This document shows, piece after piece, positions 1-6,482 of a stretch of DNA of 15,760 nucleotides. The notes beneath the pieces are model-generated. The model ran no database searches. It was given only the letters and a program-made list of their open reading frames with translations, and was not told the DNA's origin. Position 1 is the first letter of the stretch. The number at the start of each line of letters is the position of its first letter. The stretch spans positions 1 through 15,760 of the forward strand of contig JANXUN010000239.1 in NCBI GenBank assembly GCA_025356185.1, in the 5' to 3' direction. A program made the translations under genes and the position numbers. This stretch comes from Gemmatimonadaceae bacterium. GTDB lineage: Bacteria; Gemmatimonadota; Gemmatimonadetes; Gemmatimonadales; Gemmatimonadaceae.

Positions 1-2
1 TC

Positions 3-110
3 TCCAAAGGCGCCAAGCGCGATGAGACTGGTGCCGAGCTCAATCGCCGCGTGACGTTCGTGATTGATGCGCCGTCGCAGAACACGTTGTCCGTGATCGC
101 GTCGCGCTAG
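3..110 (+). CDS. OmpA-family C-terminus (partial, 3' end only)
   Basis: Only the last 35 codons of a + strand gene are inside the window, ending at TAG 108-110. The peptide contains GAELNRRVTFVI, which resembles the conserved end of OmpA/Pal/MotB-type peptidoglycan-binding domains, where an N-R-R-V segment precedes the last beta strand. Such domains bind the diaminopimelate stem peptide and tether the outer membrane to the cell wall. The rest of the protein lies to the left, so barrel, lipoprotein or TolB-like architecture cannot be judged. A hairpin lies 52 bases downstream. The assignment rests on one short motif. Confidence 0.55.
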   Translation, partial: SKGAKRDETGAELNRRVTFVIDAPSQNTLSVIASR

Positions 111-162
111 CGCGATACGCGCGGTGCGTTCGCTGTGAACCACCGCGCGACACGATGGATAC

Positions 163-196
163 TCATGGCCGATACCCTTCAAGGTGTCGGCCATGA
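163..196 (+). terminator. Hairpin, probable intrinsic terminator of the OmpA-like gene
   Basis: Bases 163-176 pair with 183-196 to make a 14-bp stem with a single T:G wobble and a 6-base loop (cttcaa), followed by TAGTTTTG. The stem is 52 bases after the stop of the preceding gene. It sits only 12 bases before the start codon of the next gene, so it could instead be a structured leader of that gene. The T-tract is short, which keeps confidence moderate. Confidence 0.6.
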
Positions 197-208
197 TAGT
201 TTTGAGGT

Positions 209-1471
209 ATGTCTGATGTTGAGCAGTTAACGCGACCCGAGGCGGAGTCAACGCGAATTGACGTAGGTCGCGATGCACTTCCACCGCCGCTGCGCCCGTC
301 GGCGTCTCTCGGAGTGCTCGATATTACGGAGTGGTTTGGCGATACGAGCGGAGGTATTCGCACGTATTTGTTGCAGAAGGCGATGTACGTCGCGGCGCGA
401 CCAGCGTTGCGGCAAGTGCTGACTGTGCCAGGTGTGCGCGATGCGATCACGGAGCTGGACGGCGTGCGGATGTATCGCCTGCAGGGTCCGCGGATTCCGC
501 GACAAAAGCCATACCGTTTTTTGTTGGCGACGCGCAGTGTCGCAAAGATTGTGAGACATGAGAGCCCTGACATCATCGAGATCGGCAGCCCATTTATCGT
601 TCCGTGGGTGGTGCGCCACGCCACGCGTGCGCTCGACGTTCCGTTGGTGTGTTTTTACCATTCGAATTTGCCGCAACTTTTCGCGCCCAGGCCGCATCAG
701 CGCAGCCTCGCGCGGAGCGCGATGTATCGCGCCACCTGGCACTACATGCGCCGGCTCGATCGGCTGTTCCCGCTGACGGTGGTGACCTCTCGGTATTCCG
801 CCGCGGATCTCGCGAGGGAGGGAATCGATCGGATCGCGATGGTGCCACTTGGCGTTGATCTCGTGCAGTTTCACCCAGATCGTCGCGCACACGCCGCGCA
901 GACGCGCGCACGATTTGGATTGCCTGAAGGCCCGCTTGCGGGATTCGTTGGGCGATTTGCGAAGGAGAAGGAGCTAACGCTGCTGCTCAACGCGTGGCCG
1001 ATCGTCGAGCGACGGACTGGCGCGCGCCTTGTATTGGTTGGGACGGGACCGATGGAGGCCGCGCTGCGCGCGCATGCGTATGCGTCGCGCGTGACATTTG
1101 TGCCATTCCAGTCGACGCGCCACGCGCTTGCAGATTTGTTGGCCGCGTTCGACGTGTACGTCGCGCCGTGCCGCATCGAGACGTTTGGCCTTTCCTCGCT
1201 TGAAGCGTTGGCAAGCGGAACACCAGTGCTCTCCGCGAGCACGGGAGGCGTGTCTGAGCAGATTGTCAACAGTGGCGCTGGTCGACTATTCGACGCCGGC
1301 AACGCTGAGTCGCTCGCGTACGAAGCGGAGCAACTGCTCGGCTCCGATTTGTCGCAATTGGGTTCGCAGGGGCGCGCGTACGCACAGCGCGAACATGCGT
1401 GGGACACGGTCTTTGACAAGCTGTTCGACGTGTATCGACGCGTGCTAGCGGGACAGACTGCGAGCGTGTGA
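209..1471 (+). CDS. Glycosyltransferase, GT4 family (GT-B fold)
   Basis: A 420-residue protein with the two-Rossmann-domain layout of GT4 retaining glycosyltransferases, which transfer a sugar from a nucleotide donor to a lipid or glycan acceptor at the inner face of the membrane. The N-terminal acceptor domain has the glycine-rich loop TSGGIRTYL (residues 47-54) and FYHSNLP (149-155). The donor domain begins near VPLGVD (212-217), has GRFAKEK (248-254) and ends with the E-x7-E motif ETFGLSSLE (324-332). The first ~33 residues look like an unconserved extension. ATG 209 has a GAGG only one base upstream, which is unusually close, so the true start could differ. It is the first of three tightly packed genes; the deacetylase begins one base after its TGA. 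The sugar and acceptor cannot be read from sequence. Confidence 0.9.
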   Translation: MSDVEQLTRPEAESTRIDVGRDALPPPLRPSASLGVLDITEWFGDTSGGIRTYLLQKAMYVAARPALRQVLTVPGVRDAITELDGVRMYRLQGPRIPRQKPYRFLLATRSVAKIVRHESPDIIEIGSPFIVPWVVRHATRALDVPLVCFYHSNLPQLFAPRPHQRSLARSAMYRATWHYMRRLDRLFPLTVVTSRYSAADLAREGIDRIAMVPLGVDLVQFHPDRRAHAAQTRARFGLPEGPLAGFVGRFAKEKELTLLLNAWPIVERRTGARLVLVGTGPMEAALRAHAYASRVTFVPFQSTRHALADLLAAFDVYVAPCRIETFGLSSLEALASGTPVLSASTGGVSEQIVNSGAGRLFDAGNAESLAYEAEQLLGSDLSQLGSQGRAYAQREHAWDTVFDKLFDVYRRVLAGQTASV

Positions 1472-1472
1472 C

Positions 1473-2204
1473 GTGACAGCCCCCACCCGTGGCGTGTTGT
1501 TGTCGCTTCACGATGTCACACCGGCACTCGAAGCGCCGACGCGCGAATTGTGGAGGCTGTGTCGATCGTTGGGCGCGACGCCGGCGTTATTGGTTGTTCC
1601 CAATTGGCACGGTGAGTGGCCGCTTGAACGGTATCCCGCGTTCATGGATTGGGTGCGCGCGTGCGCGCGCGACGGCGCCGAAATCATTCTGCATGGGCAA
1701 CGACACGACGAGGTGGGGCTTCCGCGCGCGCTGCGTGATACGGCGCGCGCGGTTGGTCGCACCAATCGCGAAGGAGAATTCCTCACGCTCGGGGTGGACG
1801 CGGCGCGCCGACGCATTGACGAGGGGCTGCGCACGCTGCGCGATCAGCAGCTTGATCCCCGCGGATTTATTCCCCCTGCGTGGTTAGCGCGCGAGGACAC
1901 GCACGTCGCCGTACGAATGTCAGGGTTCGATTTTAGCGAAGACATCGACGGTGTGCGATTGCACCAGAGCGCGAAACGGCTGTCGCTGCCGGCACTGCGA
2001 TGGAGCGGGCGCACAGCGCTGCGTGCGTTTGGGTCGCAGGCGATCGCGCAGTGGCGTTGGCGGCAACGCGTCCACTCGCCGCTGTTGCGGATCGCGTTGC
2101 ATCCGCAAGATCTTGCCCATCCAATTACGGCGCGTTCCGTTGCGCGCGAACTCCAGCGGTGGATTGCGGCGCTGCCGGTCATTCGTTACGACTCGTTGCA
2201 ATGA
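1473..2204 (+). CDS. DUF2334-type polysaccharide/glycolipid deacetylase
   Basis: A 243-residue protein with features of the DUF2334 branch of the carbohydrate esterase 4 / NodB-like superfamily, metal-dependent deacetylases of N-acetyl sugars. Seen here: SLHDVTP (11-17) with the probable catalytic/metal Asp14, LHGQRHDE (73-80) with the probable metal ligands His74 and His78, GFIPPAWL (131-138), and a late ALHPQDL (208-214) typical of the family's last strand. There is no signal peptide, so it probably acts in the cytoplasm on a membrane-bound intermediate. The start is GTG 1473, one base after the previous stop, and its TGA overlaps the ATG of the next glycosyltransferase, implying translational coupling. 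Its place between two glycosyltransferases suggests it deacetylates the product of one before the other extends it; this is inference. Confidence 0.85.
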   Translation: MTAPTRGVLLSLHDVTPALEAPTRELWRLCRSLGATPALLVVPNWHGEWPLERYPAFMDWVRACARDGAEIILHGQRHDEVGLPRALRDTARAVGRTNREGEFLTLGVDAARRRIDEGLRTLRDQQLDPRGFIPPAWLAREDTHVAVRMSGFDFSEDIDGVRLHQSAKRLSLPALRWSGRTALRAFGSQAIAQWRWRQRVHSPLLRIALHPQDLAHPITARSVARELQRWIAALPVIRYDSLQ

Positions 2205-3409
2205 ACGCACGCACGCCGATTGACGCATCGTCGCTGCGTCTGGCCCTTTTTACCGACACCTATGCGCCGCAGGTGAACGGCGTCGCGCGTACCCTCGAGC
2301 GACTCGTGAGCGCAGTACATGAACGCGGCGGAGCGGTACGCGTGTTTACCGTAGATGACCCGGATGCGCAGCCACTGTCTTATGTGCGACGCTACGCGAG
2401 CGTGCCCTTTTGGGCATACGATCAACTGCGCTTGTCATGGCCGCGGTTGCGCGACGTGCTCGCTGACGTAAAGACCTACGCGCCAACGTTAGTGCACGCG
2501 TCAACAGAGTTCGGTATGGGATTAGCGGGTCGCCGAGTCGCACGCGCGCTGCAGGTGCCATTTGTGTCCTCGTATCACACGAGCTTCACCTCGTACGCGA
2601 AGTACTATCGACTGGGCGCACTCGCGCGGCCTGGATGGTCGTTCTTGCGCTGGTTTCACAATGACGGACTGCGCACGTATTGTCCGACGGCGTCAATCGC
2701 GGTGGAGATTGCCGCTCAGGGCTTTACAAACACCCGCGTCTGGTCGCGTGGCGTGGATACGGAGCGATTTTCGCCGCGCTTTCGCTCGCAGGAACTGCGG
2801 CGGCGCATCGGAGCCTCCGACGACACGCTCGTCATTGCCTACGTGGGCAGACTGGCAGCCGAAAAGGGATTGGACGTCGGACTCGACGCCATAGCTCGCG
2901 TGGCGAAAGCGTGTGGCACGCGTGTCAAATTCGTCGCTGTCGGCGACGGTCCTTACGCCGAAGAGACGCGTCGGCGTGCACCTGCGGGCAGTTGGATACC
3001 GGGTGCGCTTGCTGGCGATGAACTGAGTGCAGCGTACGCATCGGCGGATGTATTTCTTTTTCCCAGCGCCACTGACACGTTTGGAAACGTGTTGGTTGAA
3101 GCGATGGCATCAGGGCTGCCCGTTGTAGGCGCTGATGTCGGTCCCACTCGTGAACTGCTGCTTCCCGACCGCGGCTGGCTTATTAATGCGACCGATGCGC
3201 AGGCGTTTGCCGAACAGTTTATCGCGCTCGTTGAAGATCGCGCGCAATTGATGCGTGCTCGCGAAGCCGCGCTCACGTTTGCTGCGAGTAAAGACTGGCA
3301 CTCTGTGTGGGACACGCTGATCGCTGACTATCTGGCGCTGCATCAGCTGTCGCCGTGCGCGTTGGCTGGGCGAACGTCTGGAGTCAACGAGGGGCTTCCA
3401 AGCGAATAG
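2201..3409 (+). CDS. Glycosyltransferase, GT4 family (MgtA/SqdX-like)
   Basis: A 402-residue GT4 glycosyltransferase. The N-terminus ALFTDTYAPQVNGVARTL (15-32) is the signature of the subgroup containing GDP-mannose-dependent alpha-mannosyltransferases (MgtA) and sulfoquinovosyl/glucosyl diacylglycerol synthases, which use lipid acceptors. Further motifs are SSYHTSF (123-129), WSRGVDTERF (181-190), GRLAAEKG (216-223), and TDTFGNVLVE (291-300), where the first acidic residue of E-x7-E is Asp292, as is usual in this subgroup. The reading frame is open back to 2000, but the upstream part lies inside the deacetylase gene. The ATG at 2201 overlapping the TGA at 2202-2204 and the canonical N-terminal motif 15 residues later fix the start. 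The last ~20 residues look unconserved. Confidence 0.9.
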   Translation: MNARTPIDASSLRLALFTDTYAPQVNGVARTLERLVSAVHERGGAVRVFTVDDPDAQPLSYVRRYASVPFWAYDQLRLSWPRLRDVLADVKTYAPTLVHASTEFGMGLAGRRVARALQVPFVSSYHTSFTSYAKYYRLGALARPGWSFLRWFHNDGLRTYCPTASIAVEIAAQGFTNTRVWSRGVDTERFSPRFRSQELRRRIGASDDTLVIAYVGRLAAEKGLDVGLDAIARVAKACGTRVKFVAVGDGPYAEETRRRAPAGSWIPGALAGDELSAAYASADVFLFPSATDTFGNVLVEAMASGLPVVGADVGPTRELLLPDRGWLINATDAQAFAEQFIALVEDRAQLMRAREAALTFAASKDWHSVWDTLIADYLALHQLSPCALAGRTSGVNEGLPSE

Positions 3410-3417
3410 TCGCCTCG

Positions 3418-3434
3418 CGTGGCGTCACGCCGCG
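3418..3434 (+). other. Small GC hairpin after the glycosyltransferase operon
   Basis: Bases 3418-3424 pair with 3428-3434 (7 bp, one T:G wobble, 3-base loop) nine bases after the last stop of the operon. There is no T-tract, so it is at best a weak or factor-dependent terminator, or a 3' end stabiliser. The rest of the 3410-3543 gap shows no convincing promoter. It holds a second short inverted repeat, ggtagt/actacc, at 3491-3512. Confidence 0.3.
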
Positions 3435-3543
3435 GGCACCATGTGTCAGAAATCACCGCGTCGCGCTGATTCCGTGACAAATCGCACCGAGGTAGTCGGA
3501 CCGGACACTACCGAGTTGGCAAATGGTGCCGAGACTTGGGCCC

Positions 3544-4635
3544 ATGCAATTCACGCGCGTGGGGGCTCGAGCGGTTGTTCTGGTGAGCGTACTGACGCTC
3601 AGTGGCGCGTGTTCAACGCGCGATGCATCACAGTTCTCTGGACCGTTACCGACGCCGACACCTTTTCCGGCGGCGCCAGTGGCGAGCGAGATCGCACTGT
3701 TCGTCGGCACGTCGCCGCTCGTGCTCGATGCGTTGCCGATCGATGTGCGCGACATCAATGCGATTCGTCCGATGGGAACACTCGACGCGGCACACGTACT
3801 GCCATCGCCCGACGCGATCATCGAACCGAGCGACGTGGCGGCTGTTGCCGTTCGGGCAATGACCGATGGGGTGATTATCGACATCGACCGCGCCAACGGC
3901 GTCATCTCGATGCGCGTGCGCGCGTTCGCGCAGCTGCGCATGAGTGGCTTTACGCTCGATTCGTCGTTGGCTATCGGACACATCGTGCGCAGCGGCGATA
4001 CGCTTGGACTCTGGCATGCTGAGCGCGCAGATGCGGGTATTGCCGTGCGCGTGATCGACTCGCGCGTCCGTCATCTTAATTGGGTAGTCGCTGAGCGCTA
4101 CGGTGATCGTCAATCCGCCGCGTTTTTTGCGCGTTACCTAGCAGACTCAGTTCGCTCGACGGCATTCGGTCTGGTGCGCCGCGCCGCGCCCGACCTCGAT
4201 GGACGCATTGATTTTGATCGTGATGGACGCCTTGTCGGGACATGGTTCGCACCCGTCGCTGCGAACGTGTCTGCAGTGCGCACGGACGACGCACTGGAGC
4301 AGCTCGCGCGCACATCGTTGTCGTTTGTCTACGATGCCGAACGACCCGGACAAGTGCGCTTAGCCGCTGGTGCGGCGCTCATCGGTGACCTTGGCGTGAG
4401 TGGCGTCTTCGCGGTGGCGTGGGACGCGGCCGATCCAGCGACGGTCGACAGCGAGCACGGCGTCGTGCGATATCCACTCTACCCGGTGAACGACGACGCT
4501 CGTATCGGACGTGCACCCTTGACGCTGCTCGTCCAACTCGTCGACTCCCGGAGCATCCGCGTCGAGGTGGTGTCCCGAGCCATAAGCAGTGACGCCACGT
4601 CGTTCTCGGAGCGAGCGATCACGTTGGTGCGATAA
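3544..4635 (+). CDS. Putative lipoprotein of unknown function with M23-like (non-catalytic) region
   Basis: A 363-residue exported lipoprotein if started at ATG 3544: basic n-region, hydrophobic stretch and lipobox LSGAC with the lipidated Cys at residue 23. An in-frame ATG at 3523 would add seven residues with a less typical n-region; neither has a strong ribosome site. A Pro/Thr-rich linker (about 34-46) follows. Around residues 74-156 the order IRPMGTLDAAHVLPSPD, then an AMTDGVI segment, then IGHIVRSGDTLG, resembles the beta-hairpin order of M23/LytM domains (D-G-V ... G-H ... G-D-x-L-G). The zinc-ligand pattern H-x3-D and H-x-H is not present, so I infer a degenerate fold rather than an active peptidase. 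The C-terminal half is not recognised. It is transcribed alone, upstream of the tRNA. Confidence 0.7.
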   Translation: MQFTRVGARAVVLVSVLTLSGACSTRDASQFSGPLPTPTPFPAAPVASEIALFVGTSPLVLDALPIDVRDINAIRPMGTLDAAHVLPSPDAIIEPSDVAAVAVRAMTDGVIIDIDRANGVISMRVRAFAQLRMSGFTLDSSLAIGHIVRSGDTLGLWHAERADAGIAVRVIDSRVRHLNWVVAERYGDRQSAAFFARYLADSVRSTAFGLVRRAAPDLDGRIDFDRDGRLVGTWFAPVAANVSAVRTDDALEQLARTSLSFVYDAERPGQVRLAAGAALIGDLGVSGVFAVAWDAADPATVDSEHGVVRYPLYPVNDDARIGRAPLTLLVQLVDSRSIRVEVVSRAISSDATSFSERAITLVR

Positions 4636-4671
4636 TCGCGCCCTCCCCTCTAGGTTTTTCCGTTTCGCTGC

Positions 4672-4677
4672 TAAATT
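4672..4677 (+). promoter_or_regulatory. Possible -10 element for tRNA-Lys
   Basis: TAAATT lies 28 bases before the tRNA and would give a short 5' leader. No good -35 is seen at 15-18 bases upstream (the sequence there is TCTAGG-like), so this is a weak candidate. The 70-base gap between the lipoprotein stop and the tRNA holds nothing else clear. Confidence 0.2.
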
Positions 4678-4705
4678 GCGCGCACGCGGTGCCGGGAGGC
4701 CCGTC

Positions 4706-4778
4706 GCTCCGATAGCTCAGTTGGTAGAGCAGCGGCCTTTTAAGCCGTAGGTCCTGGGTTCGAGTCCCAGTCGGGGCA
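4706..4778 (+). tRNA. tRNA-Lys (anticodon UUU)
   Basis: A complete cloverleaf of 73 bases without encoded CCA. The acceptor stem is GCTCCGA (4706-4712) with TCGGGGC (4771-4777), one G:T wobble. The D arm is GCTC/GAGC. The anticodon stem GCGGC (4732-4736) pairs with GCCGT (4744-4748) around loop CTTTTAA, with anticodon TTT at 4739-4741. The T arm is CTGGG TTCGAGT CCCAG. The discriminator base is A4778. It decodes AAA/AAG lysine codons. Confidence 0.97.
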
Positions 4779-4837
4779 CTGCAGCTGCCTCGCAGGTAGG
4801 TCAGAGGGTGCTTGTCGCGCCAACGCTCGTGGGTTTC

Positions 4838-4868
4838 ACGCATGTCGCTATTTTGCGGCATGCGTTTT
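4838..4868 (+). terminator. Terminator-like hairpin after tRNA-Lys, overlapping the start of the MscS gene
   Basis: Bases 4838-4848 pair with 4855-4865 (11 bp including one T:G wobble) around the loop TATTTT, followed by TTTCGTTT. It lies 59 bases downstream of the tRNA, a normal place for its terminator. The two candidate ATG starts of the channel gene (4842 and 4860) sit in the left and right arms. It could therefore also act as an attenuator or hide the start codon. The T-tract is short. Confidence 0.5.
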
Positions 4869-6482
4869 CGTTTGCGATCTCTCTCCTCTGTTTTGGGCGC
4901 GTCGGCGCTGAGTGCCGCGTTGGTCGCGTCGGTCACGGCCCACGCTCAGCTGCCCAAGCCATTGACTCCCACGTCTCCTCGCGAAGCCGTGACACCGGTT
5001 GTCGCCGCGGGCTCGCCGCGCGTGTCATTGCAAGAGTATTTGCGATTGGCAAACGCGCAGGATTGGTCGGGCGCGGCGGAATATCTGGCGCTGTCATCGT
5101 CGGAGCGTCCTGAGGCGGCCGCGCTAGCACGGCGACTCAAGATCGTGCTCGATCAGCGACTTGCACTCGATCTCACTGCTGTGTCGCCGCTCGCGGTAGG
5201 AGACACTACCGACGGTGATCTGTCCGGCGATCGCATCGGAACGATTGCCGGGATCGGTGGCCGCGAAGATCCAGTGCGGATGGTACGCGTGACAACGAGC
5301 GTTCCACAGCGCTGGGTATTTTCGACAGCGACGGTTGAGTCGGTTAATCGCTGGTATGAGAACTTGGGCGCACCATGGCTTCGCGAGCACCTCGCGCCAG
5401 CGTTCATGCGCGAAGGTCCGCTGCACGTCTTCTACTGGCAGTGGATCGGGCTCGCACTGGCGGTGCCTGTGTTGTTCGTGTTGTCATGGCTGCTGGGACT
5501 ATTTCTGACGCGTGTGCTGACGCGGGTCGCTGCCCGCACCACGACCGAATGGGACGATTTGCTCGTGCAGCATTTGCGAGGGCCGGTGCAGCTGTGGATC
5601 ATGGCATTGGTCGCGTCGCCGGTGTTCTCGCTGCTTGAACTGAATGCACGCCTCGCATCCGGTGTTCGCAATGTCGCGGGTGGCGCCGTGCTGCTGTCGC
5701 TGTTCTGGGGTGCGCTACGCGTAATCACGCTGACACAGCATCGCCTCACGCATGCGGCGTGGGCAAAGGGGCCTAGTGCGCAAGCGCGTACGCTCGTACC
5801 GCTGTTGGGCAACTTTCTGCGTGTCACGCTGGCGATCGTCGCACTGTTAGTGGCGCTGTCGCAGTTTGGATATCCCGTCGGCACGCTTTTGGCTGGACTC
5901 GGCATTGGTGGGATCGCCGTCGCGCTGGCTGCACAAAAAACTGTCGAGCATTTGTTTGGATCCGTGTCACTCGCGGCCGATCATGCCTTTCGCGTCGGCG
6001 ACTGGGTACGCGCCGGGCCCACAGAAGGAACCGTTGAACGCATCGGACTTCGTTCGACGAGCGTCCGTACCAACGAACGCACGATCGTGCGAATTCCCAA
6101 CGGCCGACTCGCCGATGAACGCATCGAAACGTTCGGTGAACGCGATCGGATGTTTTTGCGGACTGACATCGACCTTGCGTACAACACGCCGTCGGCCACG
6201 ATTGACTCCATCCGAGATGCAATCGAAGCGGCACTGCGCGCGCATGAAAAGATTTGGCCCGACAAAGTGCGCGTCCACGTCGTCGGATTTACCGAGTCCG
6301 CAATTCGTATCAATGTGCTCGCGTGGTTTGCAACGCACGATTGGAGTGAGTTCTTGATGATTCGTCACCGCATGCTGGTGCAGTTCCTGCGAATCGTTGA
6401 GGCGCAAGGATCCAGTTTTGCACTGCCATCGCGTACGGTGTATCACGTGACGCAGCCGCTGCGCACCGACGAGTCAGGATGA
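4842..6482 (+). CDS. MscS-family mechanosensitive ion channel with N-terminal periplasmic domain
   Basis: A protein of 546 residues from this ATG; TTG 4812 and ATG 4860 are alternative starts, and 4860 gives the most classical signal peptide (MRFRLRSL...AHA/Q). After the signal comes a soluble, probably periplasmic, helical region (about 40-195, including EYLRLANAQDWSGAAEYLAL). Transmembrane helices follow at about 200-223, 248-266, 278-296 and 320-342. The pore helix is GTLLAGLGIGGIAVALAAQK (347-366) and runs into the MscS beta domain (about 368-425, with FRVGDWV and VRIPNG) and the cytoplasmic alpha/beta domain. MscS channels open under membrane tension and release solutes in hypo-osmotic shock. 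The pore helix is rich in Gly and Ala, as needed for MscS packing. The gene ends in ATGA shared with the histidine kinase start. Confidence 0.9.
   Translation: MSLFCGMRFRLRSLSSVLGASALSAALVASVTAHAQLPKPLTPTSPREAVTPVVAAGSPRVSLQEYLRLANAQDWSGAAEYLALSSSERPEAAALARRLKIVLDQRLALDLTAVSPLAVGDTTDGDLSGDRIGTIAGIGGREDPVRMVRVTTSVPQRWVFSTATVESVNRWYENLGAPWLREHLAPAFMREGPLHVFYWQWIGLALAVPVLFVLSWLLGLFLTRVLTRVAARTTTEWDDLLVQHLRGPVQLWIMALVASPVFSLLELNARLASGVRNVAGGAVLLSLFWGALRVITLTQHRLTHAAWAKGPSAQARTLVPLLGNFLRVTLAIVALLVALSQFGYPVGTLLAGLGIGGIAVALAAQKTVEHLFGSVSLAADHAFRVGDWVRAGPTEGTVERIGLRSTSVRTNERTIVRIPNGRLADERIETFGERDRMFLRTDIDLAYNTPSATIDSIRDAIEAALRAHEKIWPDKVRVHVVGFTESAIRINVLAWFATHDWSEFLMIRHRMLVQFLRIVEAQGSSFALPSRTVYHVTQPLRTDESG

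Noticed and set aside
248..892. - strand ORF of 214 residues opposite the first glycosyltransferase
   Set aside because: His/Arg-rich shadow of a strongly supported GT4 gene.
2000..2200. Upstream extension of the second glycosyltransferase frame
   Set aside because: It lies inside the deacetylase gene in another frame; the conserved N-terminus starts shortly after ATG 2201, which overlaps the deacetylase stop.
3474..3502. GTGACA as a -35 box for the lipoprotein gene
   Set aside because: No acceptable -10 at 16-18 bases downstream.
3441..4022. + strand ORF of 193 residues overlapping the lipoprotein start
   Set aside because: Low-complexity Arg/Ala/Thr-rich composition without domain; the overlapping frame has a clean lipoprotein signal and continues further.
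4779..4798. CTGC/GCAG mini-hairpin directly after the tRNA
   Set aside because: Only 4 bp and no T-tract; the hairpin at 4838-4868 is far better as a terminator.
4706..4800. tRNA-Lys as an integration site for a mobile element
   Set aside because: No second copy of the tRNA 3' end and no integrase in the window; the downstream genes look native.
4619..4936. - strand ORF of 105 residues with PTGTRTQDLRLKRPLLYQL
   Set aside because: This is the reverse strand of tRNA-Lys; the peptide is a well-known spurious product of antisense tRNA annotation.
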